Origin: Streptomyces peucetius
GTDB taxonomy: Bacteria > Actinomycetota > Actinomycetes > Streptomycetales > Streptomycetaceae
Direction: 5' to 3'
Assembly (NCBI RefSeq): GCF_025854275.1
Contig: NZ_CP107567.1
Span: 6,324,001-6,388,000 of the forward strand
Length of the DNA stretch: 64,000 bases
Shown: one piece after another, positions 35,609-43,727 of the stretch
How the letters are laid out: every line of letters begins with the position of its first letter
How positions within the stretch are numbered: position 1 is the first letter of the stretch
Program-made: the position numbers and the translations under genes
Notes under the pieces: generated by a model
Database searches by the model: none
The model's input: only the letters and a program-made list of their open reading frames with translations
Told to the model about the DNA's origin: nothing

Positions 35609-36640
35609 ATGGCGATACATCTCGAAGGCCGCCACTTCCTCAAGGAGCTCGACTTCACCGCCGAGGAGTTCCGCGGTCTGGTCGGCCTGGCCGCCGAGCT
35701 CAAGGCGGCGAAGCGCGCGGGCACCGAGGTCCAGCGACTGCGCGGCCGCAACATCGCGCTGATCTTCGAGAAGTCGTCGACCCGTACCCGCTGCTCCTTC
35801 GAGGTGGCTGCCGCCGACCAGGGTGCCTCGACGACCTATATCGACCCGTCCGGCTCCCACATCGGCAGCAAGGAGTCCGCCAGGGACACCGCCCGGGTGC
35901 TCGGCCGGATGTTCGACGCCATCGAGTTCCGCGGCGACGGCCAGGACACCGTCGAGGAGCTCGCCGCGTACGCGGGTGTGCCGGTCTACAACGGGCTGAC
36001 CAACGACTGGCACCCCACCCAGATGCTCGCCGACGTGCTCACCATGACGGAGCACTGCGACAAGCCCCTGGAGCGGGTCTCCTTCGCCTACCTCGGTGAC
36101 GCCCGCTTCAACATGGGCAACTCCTACCTGGTCACCGGCGCCCTGCTCGGCATGGACGTCCGTATCGTCGCGCCCATGGCGTACTGGCCGGCCGACGGGG
36201 TCGTCGCCGAGGCGCACCGGGTCGCCGCCGCGAGCGGCGCCCGGATCACGCTCACCGAGGACATCGCCGAGGGTGTGCGGGGCGCCGACTTCGTCGCCAC
36301 CGATGTGTGGGTGTCGATGGGGGAGCCGAAGGAGGTCTGGGACGAGCGCATCAAGGCGCTGGCGCCCTACGCGGTGACCATGGACGTACTGCGTGCCACG
36401 GGTAACGCGGACGTCAGGTTCCTGCACTGCCTGCCCGCCTTCCACGACCTGGGCACCAAGGTCGCCCGGGAGATCCACGAGAGGTACGGGCTGGCGGAGC
36501 TGGAGGTCAGCGACGAGGTCTTCGAGTCGGAGCACTCGGTGGTCTTCGACGAGGCCGAGAACCGTATGCACACCATCAAGGCGGTCTTGGTGGCGACGCT
36601 CGCCGAGGTCACCGACGGCGGCGGCAAGGCGACCGTGTAG
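35609..36640 (+). CDS. argF: Ornithine carbamoyltransferase
   Basis: 343 aa from ATG 35609, preceded by GCAGGAG. Carbamoyl-phosphate-binding motif [11 protein letters not shown] (about residue 55), the HPTQ-type motif [10 protein letters not shown], the ornithine-binding DVWVSMG, and the catalytic HCLPAFHD (about 273) are all present. Next to arginine deiminase it could run in the catabolic direction (citrulline to ornithine plus carbamoyl phosphate), so it might equally be named arcB. No carbamate kinase (arcC) follows, so an ATP-yielding deiminase pathway is not complete at this locus. The upstream repeats suggest its own promoter. Confidence 0.92.
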   Translation: MAIHLEGRHFLKELDFTAEEFRGLVGLAAELKAAKRAGTEVQRLRGRNIALIFEKSSTRTRCSFEVAAADQGASTTYIDPSGSHIGSKESARDTARVLGRMFDAIEFRGDGQDTVEELAAYAGVPVYNGLTNDWHPTQMLADVLTMTEHCDKPLERVSFAYLGDARFNMGNSYLVTGALLGMDVRIVAPMAYWPADGVVAEAHRVAAASGARITLTEDIAEGVRGADFVATDVWVSMGEPKEVWDERIKALAPYAVTMDVLRATGNADVRFLHCLPAFHDLGTKVAREIHERYGLAELEVSDEVFESEHSVVFDEAENRMHTIKAVLVATLAEVTDGGGKATV

Positions 36641-36713
36641 GCGTGCACCCCATGGGGTGATCACGCAGGTCGGTGGGTCCGCATCGGTCGCGGGCCGGTG
36701 GGTCCGCATCACC

Positions 36714-36741
36714 GGGGTCCGGGCTCACGTGCCCGGACCCC
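36714..36741. terminator. Hairpin after argF
   Basis: A perfect 11-bp stem (36714-36724 with 36731-36741) and 6-base loop. Just upstream, the 14-base sequence GGTGGGTCCGCATC appears twice within 36671-36710. Confidence 0.75.
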
Positions 36742-36772
36742 ACTCGTGTGTCCCTGCGACCGCTGCTCGTAC

Positions 36773-36796
36773 GACAGCGGCCGTACGACCGCTGTC
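36773..36796. terminator. Second hairpin in convergent gap
   Basis: An 8-bp stem (GACAGCGG 36773-36780, CCGCTGTC 36789-36796) and 8-base loop, probably ending the convergent anti-sigma-type gene. The 218-base gap 36641-36858 otherwise holds nothing gene-like. Confidence 0.5.
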
Positions 36797-36858
36797 CGTG
36801 CGCCCCCATCCCTGCGACGGTCTGCGTTCGCGGAGACCGTGCGGGCGGCGGCGAGCGG

Positions 36859-37293
36859 TCAGGGGCGGGCCTCTGCGGCCGGGAGGGTGAACCAGACCGC
36901 CTTGCCGCGTTCCGTGGGCCGATGGCCGCAGGTCTCGCTCAATGACCGGATCAGCAGCAGCCCGCGGCCGCCTTCCTGCCACGGGTCCGGCTGCGGCATC
37001 GGCGCGCCTTCCGTGAGTCCGGCGGGCGGGGCCGGGTCCCCGTCATGGACCTCGACCTGGCAGCCCGACGGCAGCAGCTCCACCACGAGCTCTATGGGGC
37101 AGCCCTCCGCGGTGTGCTCCACCGCGTTGGCCACCAGCTCGGCGGTGAGCAGCTCCGCGGTGTCGCGGTCCGCCGGCCACGGGCGGTCGCCGTCCTCCAG
37201 CGCCGCGCGGACCAGGGCGCGGGCCATGGGCACGGCCGCCGTGCTGTGCGGCAGCGTGAAGCGCGAGGCGGCGGGACCGGTGGCTGGGGGCAA
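36859..37293 (-). CDS. Anti-sigma-factor-type histidine-kinase-like ATPase
   Basis: 144 aa; the TTG start follows GGGAAG at a good distance. It is a stand-alone HATPase_c domain of the RsbW/SpoIIAB type: VPMARALVRAALEDGD, the N-box ELVANAVEHTAEG, the G1 region VEVHDGDPAPP, and the G2 box GGRGLLLIRSLSETCGHRP. Streptomycetes encode dozens of such proteins, which bind sigma factors or antagonists, or act as small regulators. No antagonist or sigma gene is adjacent, so the partner is unknown. It is divergent from the enoyl-CoA hydratase gene across 228 bases. Confidence 0.85.
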   Translation of the reverse strand: MPPATGPAASRFTLPHSTAAVPMARALVRAALEDGDRPWPADRDTAELLTAELVANAVEHTAEGCPIELVVELLPSGCQVEVHDGDPAPPAGLTEGAPMPQPDPWQEGGRGLLLIRSLSETCGHRPTERGKAVWFTLPAAEARP

Positions 37294-37441
37294 GGCGGAC
37301 TTCCCGTTCGGTGGCAGTTCCGGTTCTCAACCCTACGAAGCGCTGGACGCCGCACCGGGGGCGAGCGCCCGTGCGGTCCGGGACCTGTGCCAGAACCGGG
37401 ACCGGACCTTTGCGGAGTCGGGACAGTCGTATAGAGCGCTC

Positions 37442-37454
37442 GTGACGGCAGTCA
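37442..37454 (+). promoter_or_regulatory. Operator-like motif upstream of the enoyl-CoA hydratase gene
   Basis: GTGACGGCAGTCA contains the inverted repeat TGAC-N4-GTCA and lies 68 bases before the start codon, preceded by CGTAT at 37428-37432. A one-mismatch copy lies in the ligase/dehydrogenase promoter region at 43623. Confidence 0.55.
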
Positions 37455-37521
37455 TAAATGAGTGATAGCTTCGGGTGCAGAGGCAGCAGCAGACCGCCCG
37501 CGCCGAAGGAGGCCCCACTCC

Positions 37522-38349
37522 ATGAGCCCCTTTACCGGTTCCGCCCCACGCACCGAGGACTGGCGCCATCTGCGGCTGACGAGGGACGACGGCGTCGCGA
37601 CCGTCACCCTCGCCCGCCCGGACAAGCTCAACGCCCTCACCTTCGGCGCCTACGCCGACCTGCGCGACCTGCTCGCCGAGCTGACCAGGGAACGCTCGGT
37701 TCGGGCTCTGGTGCTCGCCGGTGAAGGCCGCGGATTCTGCTCCGGGGGAGACGTCGACGAGATCATCGGCGCGACCCTGTCCATGGACACCGCCCAGCTC
37801 CTCGACTTCAACCGGATGACCGGCCAGGTCGTGCGCGCGATCCGGGAGTGTCCCTTCCCGGTCATCGCGGCGGTGCACGGCGTCGCAGCGGGTGCCGGAG
37901 CGGTGCTGGCGCTGGCGGCGGACTTCCGGATCGCGGACCCGTCCGCCCGCTTCGCCTTCCTCTTCACCAAGGTTGGGCTCTCCGGCGGCGACATGGGCGC
38001 GGCCTATCTGCTGCCCCGCGTCGTCGGTCTCGGCCACGCGACACGCCTGCTCATGCTGGGCGACGCCGTCCGCGCGCCGGAGGCGGAGCGGATCGGCCTG
38101 ATCAGCGAGCTGACCGACGAGGGCCGGGCGGACGCCCGGGCCGCCGAGCTGGCCCGCCGCCTCGCGGACGGCCCGGCGCTGGCCCACGCCCAGACCAAGG
38201 CGCTGCTGACGGCCGAGCTCGACATGCCGCTCGCCGCGTCGGTCGAGCTGGACGCGGCGACGCAGGCGCTGCTGATGAACGGTGAGGACTACGCGGAGTT
38301 CCACGCGGCCTTCACCGAGAAGCGCACCCCGAAGTGGCAGGGCCGCTGA
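37522..38349 (+). CDS. Enoyl-CoA hydratase/isomerase family protein
   Basis: 275 aa from ATG 37522 after GAAGGAGG. It is a crotonase-fold enzyme: VATVTLARPDKLNALTFGAY, the first oxyanion-hole loop GEGRGFCSGGDVDEI, the second oxyanion loop VAAVHGVAAGAGAVLALAAD, and KVGLSGGDMGAAYLLPRVVG, where one catalytic Glu of true hydratases appears to be replaced. The Asp at the later position could support a different reaction, for example hydrolysis or ring opening as in related aromatic-CoA pathways. It is separated by only one base from the flavoprotein gene, so they form one unit in a CoA-dependent aromatic pathway. Confidence 0.85.
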   Translation: MSPFTGSAPRTEDWRHLRLTRDDGVATVTLARPDKLNALTFGAYADLRDLLAELTRERSVRALVLAGEGRGFCSGGDVDEIIGATLSMDTAQLLDFNRMTGQVVRAIRECPFPVIAAVHGVAAGAGAVLALAADFRIADPSARFAFLFTKVGLSGGDMGAAYLLPRVVGLGHATRLLMLGDAVRAPEAERIGLISELTDEGRADARAAELARRLADGPALAHAQTKALLTAELDMPLAASVELDAATQALLMNGEDYAEFHAAFTEKRTPKWQGR

Positions 38350-38350
38350 C

Positions 38351-40720
38351 ATGCCCCCGGCAGCGACCCCGTCCGGCACCGTCGCTCCCGCCCGCCCCCT
38401 GCGCGTCGCCGTCATCGGCGGCGGTCCCGGTGGGCTGTACGCGGCCGCGCTGCTCAAGCGGCTCGACCCGGAACGCGAGATCACCGTCTGGGAGAGAAAC
38501 GCACCCGACGACACATTCGGCTTCGGCGTCGTCCTGTCCGACGAGACCCTCGGCGGCATCGAACACGCCGACCCGGTCGTGTACCGGGCGCTCCAGGACG
38601 AATTCGTACGGTGGGACGACATCGACATCACCCACCGAGGACGGACCCTCACCTCCGGCGGACACGGCTTCGCCGCCCTCGGCCGGCGCCGGCTCCTGGA
38701 GATCCTGCACGAACGCTGCCGGTCCCTCGGCGTACGTCTCCGCTTCCGCACACCGGCGCCGCCCGCCGCCGAACTCGCAGCCGCCCACGACCTCGTCATC
38801 GCCGCCGACGGTGTCCACAGCGCCACCCGCCAGGCGCACGCCGACGTCTTCGGACCGCACGCCACCACGCACCGCTGCCGCTACATCTGGCTCGCCGCCG
38901 ACTTCGCCTTCGAGTCCTTCCGCTTCGAGATCGCCGAGACCGAGCACGGCGTGATGCAGCTCCACGGCTACCCGTTCTCCCGCCCGTCACCCGACCACCA
39001 CCTCTCAACGGGGCCCTTCGGGCCGCAGAACCCGTCCGGTGCCTCCACCGTCATCGTCGAGATGCGCGAGGAGGTCTGGCGTGCCGCCGGGCTCGACGCC
39101 TGTGACGAGCAGCAGTCGACCGAGCGCTGCGCCAAGGTCTTCGCCGAGGCCCTCGGCGGCCGTCCACTGCGGGGCAACTCCTCCGCCTGGACCGCCTTCC
39201 GCACCGTCGTCAACGACCGCTGGTCGCACGGCAACATCGTGCTCCTCGGCGACGCGGCGCACACCGCGCACTTTTCCATCGGCTCCGGCACCAAACTCGC
39301 CGTGGAGGACGCCCTCGCACTCGCGGCCTGCGTCGAGGAGCAGCCCGATCTGCCCAGCGCCCTCGCCGCCTACGAGAGCGAGCGCCGCCCGGTCGTCGAG
39401 TCGACCCAGCGCGCCGCCGCCGCCAGCCTGCGCTGGTTCGAGGAGCTGGCCGTCCACACGGACCAGCCGCCCCACCGGTTCGCCTTCAACCTCCTCACCC
39501 GCAGCCGCCGTGTCACCCACGACAACCTGCGGCTGCGCGACCCCGCCTTCACCGAGGCCGTGGAGCGGGAGTTCGGCTGCCCGCCGGGCACCCCGCCGAT
39601 GTTCACCCCCTTCCGGCTGCGCGGGCTGACCCTGCGCAACCGGGTCGTCGTCTCACCCATGGACATGTACGTGGCCCACGACGGCATGCCCGGCGACTTC
39701 CACCTCGTCCACCTCGGCGCCCGCGCCCTCGGCGGGGCGGGGCTCGTCATGACCGAGATGGTGTGCGTCAGCCCGGAGGGCCGCATCACCCCCGGCTGCA
39801 CCGGCCTCTACCGTGCCGAGCAGGCGGCCGCCTGGCGGCGCGTCACCGACTTCGTCCACCGGAGTTCGCCCGGCACCGCGATCGGCGTCCAGCTCGGCCA
39901 CTCCGGCCGCAAAGGCTCCACCCGGCTCATGTGGGAAGGCATCGACCAGCCGCTCGAGGGCGGCAACTGGCCCGTGTCCGCCGCCTCCCCGCTGCCCTAC
40001 CGCCCCGGCGTCAACCAGGTCCCGCAGGCGCTCGACCGCACCGGACTCACCGAGATCCGGCAGCAGTTCGCCTCCGCCGCCCGGCGTGCCGCCGACAGCG
40101 GCTTCGACCTCCTCGAACTGCACTGCGCCCACGGCTACCTCCTGTCGGGCTTCCTCTCACCGCTGACCAACCTGCGCACCGACGCCTACGGAGGCTCTCT
40201 CGAGCGGCGGCTCCGCTTCCCCCTCGAGGTCTTCGACGCGGTGCGCGACGTCTGGCCGGACGACAAGCCGATGACGGTCCGCATCTCGGCCACCGACTGG
40301 GCCGACGGCGGCACCACGGTGGAGGACGCCGTGGCCGTCGCCCGCGCCTTCGCCGCGCACGGCGCCGACGCCATCGACGTCTCCACCGGCCAGGTCGTCG
40401 CCGACGAGCGCCCCGAGTACGGCCGCTCGTACCAGACCCCGTACGCCGACCGGATCCGCAACGAGGCCCATGTGCCGGTCATCGCGGTCGGCGCCATCTC
40501 CTCCTGGGACGACGTCAACTCGATCCTGCTGGCCGGCCGCGCCGACCTCTGCGCCCTGGCCCGGCCCCACCTCTACGACCCGCACTGGACGCTCCATGCG
40601 GCGGCCGAACAGAACTACACCGGCGACGCCGCGCCCTGGCCCCTCCCGTACCGGGCCGGCAGCCGCAGACCCCCCACCGGCCGCACCGACGCCCCGAAGC
40701 CGAGGCTCACCCTCGACTGA
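38351..40720 (+). CDS. Fused FAD monooxygenase / FMN reductase, 2-aminobenzoyl-CoA (or salicylyl-CoA) type
   Basis: 789 aa from ATG 38351. Residues 1 to about 400 form a flavoprotein aromatic hydroxylase: GGGPGGLYAAALLKRLDPE, the DG motif VIAADGVHSATR, and the GD motif LLGDAAHTAHFSIGSGTKLA. Residues of about 415-770 form an old-yellow-enzyme barrel (FTPFRLRGLTLRNRVVVSPM, FDLLELHCAHGYLLSGFLSP, LRTDAYGGSLE). This two-flavin fusion is the hallmark of anthraniloyl-CoA monooxygenase/reductase and the related salicylyl-CoA 5-hydroxylase. The first dearomatises 2-aminobenzoyl-CoA by hydroxylation plus reduction. Adjacent CoA ligase, acyl-CoA dehydrogenase, crotonase and Rid genes favour the anthranilate route. 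Substrate is inferred. Confidence 0.87.
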   Translation: MPPAATPSGTVAPARPLRVAVIGGGPGGLYAAALLKRLDPEREITVWERNAPDDTFGFGVVLSDETLGGIEHADPVVYRALQDEFVRWDDIDITHRGRTLTSGGHGFAALGRRRLLEILHERCRSLGVRLRFRTPAPPAAELAAAHDLVIAADGVHSATRQAHADVFGPHATTHRCRYIWLAADFAFESFRFEIAETEHGVMQLHGYPFSRPSPDHHLSTGPFGPQNPSGASTVIVEMREEVWRAAGLDACDEQQSTERCAKVFAEALGGRPLRGNSSAWTAFRTVVNDRWSHGNIVLLGDAAHTAHFSIGSGTKLAVEDALALAACVEEQPDLPSALAAYESERRPVVESTQRAAAASLRWFEELAVHTDQPPHRFAFNLLTRSRRVTHDNLRLRDPAFTEAVEREFGCPPGTPPMFTPFRLRGLTLRNRVVVSPMDMYVAHDGMPGDFHLVHLGARALGGAGLVMTEMVCVSPEGRITPGCTGLYRAEQAAAWRRVTDFVHRSSPGTAIGVQLGHSGRKGSTRLMWEGIDQPLEGGNWPVSAASPLPYRPGVNQVPQALDRTGLTEIRQQFASAARRAADSGFDLLELHCAHGYLLSGFLSPLTNLRTDAYGGSLERRLRFPLEVFDAVRDVWPDDKPMTVRISATDWADGGTTVEDAVAVARAFAAHGADAIDVSTGQVVADERPEYGRSYQTPYADRIRNEAHVPVIAVGAISSWDDVNSILLAGRADLCALARPHLYDPHWTLHAAAEQNYTGDAAPWPLPYRAGSRRPPTGRTDAPKPRLTLD

Positions 40721-41138
40721 GGCACTCGTGGCAGCGGCAGGGGTCCGGGTGCGGCCCGACGTGGTACGAGGCGCGCTGCTCGGCTGCGATGCACTCCAGC
40801 CGCTCCGCGTACTCGACGGCCTCCTCCTCGGTCCGCACCGGCCACCAGGTGACCTGGTCGTACCGCCGCAGCACAGCCGGTGTGTACACGAGCTTCGCGC
40901 GGAAGCCGTACAGATGGCGGGTGGCGGTGTCGATGGTGATCCAGCGGCCGGTGTGCCGCCCGCGCCCTATGGTGGTCAGCTGCTCGTGCCCCATGCCGAC
41001 GTGGGCGGACGCGACGAACACCTTCGAACCGCCCTTGTACGCCTTCGTCCCCGGTCGCAGCTCCTGCCCCAGGGGCCCGTACCGCCGCCACAGCACGACA
41101 TTGGCAGCCACGATCCACCGGGGTTCGGGCTCCGTCAC
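40707..41138 (-). CDS. Conserved hypothetical protein
   Basis: 143 aa, GTG start overlapping the paaX-like stop (GTGA), so it is the last gene of the ligase-paaX operon. Its 3' end overlaps the flavoprotein gene by 14 bases on the other strand. It reads WIVAANVVLWRRYGPLGQEL, GSKVFVASAHVGMGHEQLTT, GRHTGRWITIDTATRHLYGF and a C-terminal Cys/His cluster HPDPCRCHECLSRG that could bind a metal. The compact SH3-like character (short strands, GRHTGRW) is my reading. The family is unknown to me, and no clear role in the aromatic pathway can be assigned. Confidence 0.72.
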   Translation of the reverse strand: MTEPEPRWIVAANVVLWRRYGPLGQELRPGTKAYKGGSKVFVASAHVGMGHEQLTTIGRGRHTGRWITIDTATRHLYGFRAKLVYTPAVLRRYDQVTWWPVRTEEEAVEYAERLECIAAEQRASYHVGPHPDPCRCHECLSRG

Positions 41139-41953
41139 GCACCCGCCTCCCCGGTCACGTACCGCGCCCCCGCGTCCCGCAGCCGCGCGTGCAGCCGTCC
41201 GAAGACCTCGGCGGAGCGCCCGCCCGGCCAGCCCTGGGGCAGCAGCTCACCGGGCAGCCCCGGGTCGGCGTACGGCAGGCGCCGCCACGAGTCCAGCGCG
41301 GGCAGGTAGTCCCGGTAGGCGTCCTCCGCGGGGGTGCCCTCCCGCGCCTCCCACGAGCGCAGCACCGGTTCGTGCAGGTCGAGGAACTCCTCGTGCTGTT
41401 TGGCGATGGCCGCCAGGTCCCACCAGCGCGAGACCGACTCCGCCGTGGGCGCGAAGCCCAGGTGCTCCCCGCGGAACAGGTCCACGTACGTGTCCAGCTG
41501 CAGCCGCCGCAGCGTGTGCTCGGTCTCCTCGCAGAGCCTGGCGGGCGCGATCCACACGCCCGGGGCGGCCGCCCCGAAGCCGAGTCTGACCAGCCGCGAG
41601 CGCAGCAGATGGCGCTTGTGCCGCTCGGCCTCCGGGACGGAGAAGACGGCGATGACCCAGCCGTCGGAGAGGTCGGCGGACGAGGGGGCGTAGATGCGCC
41701 GGTCGCCGTCGTCGAGCAGCTGGCGGGCGTCCTCGGACAGGGCGTAGCCGGCCGCGCCGTCGGCCGTGCGTTCCGGCACGAGCAGACCGCGACGTTTGAG
41801 CCGGGAGACGGAGGAGCGCACGGACGGCGCGTCGACGCCGAGGGCGCCCAGCAGCCGGATCAGCTCGGCCACGGCGAGGGGACCCGGCCGTTCGCGTCCG
41901 TACGCGCCGTACAGGGTGACGATCAGGGATCTGGGAGTGTGCTGCTCGGCCAC
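41135..41953 (-). CDS. PaaX-family transcriptional repressor
   Basis: 272 aa, GTG start 4 bases after the ligase stop. The N-terminal winged helix reads SLIVTLYGAYGRERPGPLAV ... GVDAPSVRSSVSRLKRRGLL, followed by the typical PaaX central region (GWVIAVFSVPEAERHKRHLLRSRL, GFGAAAPGVWIAPARL) and C-terminal domain. PaaX in enteric bacteria senses phenylacetyl-CoA; relatives sense other aryl-CoA thioesters. Being translationally adjacent to an aryl-CoA ligase, it would sense the CoA ester made by that ligase and control both catabolic units. The TGAC-N4-GTCA motif present in both promoters is its candidate operator. Confidence 0.88.
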   Translation of the reverse strand: MAEQHTPRSLIVTLYGAYGRERPGPLAVAELIRLLGALGVDAPSVRSSVSRLKRRGLLVPERTADGAAGYALSEDARQLLDDGDRRIYAPSSADLSDGWVIAVFSVPEAERHKRHLLRSRLVRLGFGAAAPGVWIAPARLCEETEHTLRRLQLDTYVDLFRGEHLGFAPTAESVSRWWDLAAIAKQHEEFLDLHEPVLRSWEAREGTPAEDAYRDYLPALDSWRRLPYADPGLPGELLPQGWPGGRSAEVFGRLHARLRDAGARYVTGEAGA

Positions 41954-41957
41954 GTGA

Positions 41958-43574
41958 TCACTCTAGGGCTCGCAGCCGGAACCGCTGCAGCTTGCCGGTC
42001 GGCGTGCGCGGCAGGGCGTCCAGGAAGACGATCTGCCGCGGGCACTTGAACGGCGTCAGCCGCTGCTTGACGAAGTCCCGCAGCGCCTCGGCGGCCGCGT
42101 CGTCGCCCGTGGCGCCGTCGCGCAGGACGACGTACGCCACCGCGACCTGGCCCCTCAGCTCGTCGGGCCGGCCCACGACCGCGGCCTCCGCGACGTCCGG
42201 ATGGTGCAGCAGCGCGTCCTCGACCTCCGGTCCGGCGATGTTGTACCCGGCGGAGATGATCATGTCGTCGGCGCGGGCGACGTAACGGAAGCGCCCGTCG
42301 GGCTCGCGGACATACGTGTCACCGGTGAGGTTCCAGCCGCCTTGCACGTACTGGGTCTGCCGGTCGTCGGCCAGATAGCGGCAGCCCACGGGACCGCGGA
42401 CGGCGAGCAGCCCGGGTTCCCCGTCCGGCACCGGCAGTCCCTCGCCGTCCACCACACGCGCCTGCCATCCCGGTACCGGGACGCCGGTGGTGCCGGGTCT
42501 GATCGCCTCGTCCGCCGCGGAGATGAAGATGTGCAGCAGTTCGGTGGCGCCGATGCCGTTGATGATCCGCTGCCCGGTCCGTTCCTGCCACGCCCGCCAC
42601 GTCGCGGCGGGCAGGTTCTCCCCTGCCGAGACACACCGCCGCAGCGAGGCGGTGTCGTGCCCGTCGAGCTGGTCCAGCATCACCCGGTACGCGGTCGGCG
42701 CGGTGAACAGCACCGACACCCGGTGCTCCGCGATCGCCGGCAGCAGCTGCCCCGGGCCCGCCTGCTCGAGCAGCAGGGCGCAGGCACCGGCGCGCAGGGG
42801 GAAGACGACCAGACCGCCGAGCCCGAAGGTGAATCCGAGCGGCGGGCTGCCGGCGAACACGTCGTCCGGCCCGGGCCGCAGCACATGCTCGGAGAACGTG
42901 TCGGCGATCGCCAGCACGTCCCGGTGGAAGTGCATGCACCCTTTGGGTCGGCCGGTGGTTCCCGAGGTGAAGGCGATCAGCGCGACGTCGTCGGCCGCGG
43001 TCGCCACCGCCTCGTACGGCTCCGCCGTCCGCGCGTCCGCGAGCCGCACCAGGTCGCCGGGCGCGTCCCCGCCGTACGTGGTGATGCGCAGCCCCGGCAC
43101 CTCCGCCTTGACCAGGTCGTCGACCGTCCGCACGTCGCAGAGCGCGTGCGAGACGGCGGCGATCTCGCACACCGTCGCCAGCTCCTTGGCCCGGTGCTGC
43201 GCCAGCACCGTGACGGCCACGGCGCCCGCCTTCATCACGGCCAGCCAGCACGCCGCGAGATACGGCGTCGTCGGCCCACGCAGCAGCACCCGGTTGCCCG
43301 GGACGACGCCGAGCTCCGCGGTGAGCACCTGCGCGATCCGGTCGACCCGTTCGCGCAGCTCTCCGTACGACCAGACCTCGCCATCGGCGGTGCGGAAGAC
43401 GGGGCGGTCGGCGCCGAAGCGCTCGATCGTGCGGTCCAGCAGCTCCGTGCCGCAGTTGAGGCGCTGCGGGTACCGCAGCGAAGGCAGGTCGAAGAGAAGT
43501 TCCGGCCACTGTTCCGCGGGCGGCAGGCGGTCGCGCGCGAAGGTGTCGATGTGGGCCGAGGGTGTCAGCTCCAT
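41958..43574 (-). CDS. Aryl-CoA ligase of the benzoate/2-aminobenzoate-CoA ligase family
   Basis: 538 aa. It is an AMP-forming acyl-CoA synthetase with A3 motif LIAFTSGTTGRPKGCMH, A5 region INGIGATELLHIF, A8 hinge FRYVARADDMIISAGYNIAG and the catalytic C-terminal Lys in RTPTGKLQRF. The N-terminal LLFDLPSLRYPQRLNCGTEL and the SATELL-like A5 are typical of the benzoate-CoA ligase branch. With the fused monooxygenase/reductase in the cluster, 2-aminobenzoate (anthranilate), a tryptophan breakdown product, is the best guess for the substrate. It starts a minus-strand operon with the PaaX gene and a small unknown gene, and is divergent from the acyl-CoA dehydrogenase gene. Confidence 0.85.
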   Translation of the reverse strand: MELTPSAHIDTFARDRLPPAEQWPELLFDLPSLRYPQRLNCGTELLDRTIERFGADRPVFRTADGEVWSYGELRERVDRIAQVLTAELGVVPGNRVLLRGPTTPYLAACWLAVMKAGAVAVTVLAQHRAKELATVCEIAAVSHALCDVRTVDDLVKAEVPGLRITTYGGDAPGDLVRLADARTAEPYEAVATAADDVALIAFTSGTTGRPKGCMHFHRDVLAIADTFSEHVLRPGPDDVFAGSPPLGFTFGLGGLVVFPLRAGACALLLEQAGPGQLLPAIAEHRVSVLFTAPTAYRVMLDQLDGHDTASLRRCVSAGENLPAATWRAWQERTGQRIINGIGATELLHIFISAADEAIRPGTTGVPVPGWQARVVDGEGLPVPDGEPGLLAVRGPVGCRYLADDRQTQYVQGGWNLTGDTYVREPDGRFRYVARADDMIISAGYNIAGPEVEDALLHHPDVAEAAVVGRPDELRGQVAVAYVVLRDGATGDDAAAEALRDFVKQRLTPFKCPRQIVFLDALPRTPTGKLQRFRLRALE

Positions 43575-43611
43575 GGTTCGCCCCCTGTCGGGTCGGCGTC
43601 GCCAGACGAGC

Positions 43612-43649
43612 GTATCGTGATGGTGACGACAGTCAACAGTTCGCGATAC
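43612..43649. promoter_or_regulatory. Divergent promoter region with operator-like elements
   Basis: GTGACGACAGTCA (43623-43635) matches the 13-base motif before the hydratase gene with one difference. It is enclosed by an inverted repeat GTATCGTGA (43612-43620) and TCGCGATAC (43641-43649), 8 of 9 bases matching. The region lies between the ligase and dehydrogenase starts. Confidence 0.55.
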
Positions 43650-43727
43650 CGTGCTTCACGAGTCACCCGGAAGAGGAACCGGCCCAGTCACCCGGCCGCC
43701 GTCAGACCGACTTCAGTGGGGGCACGA

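Noticed and set aside
42201..43727. Extension of the acyl-CoA dehydrogenase by about 500 codons upstream
   Set aside because: It is antisense to the ligase gene. The family N-terminus starts at ATG 43728.
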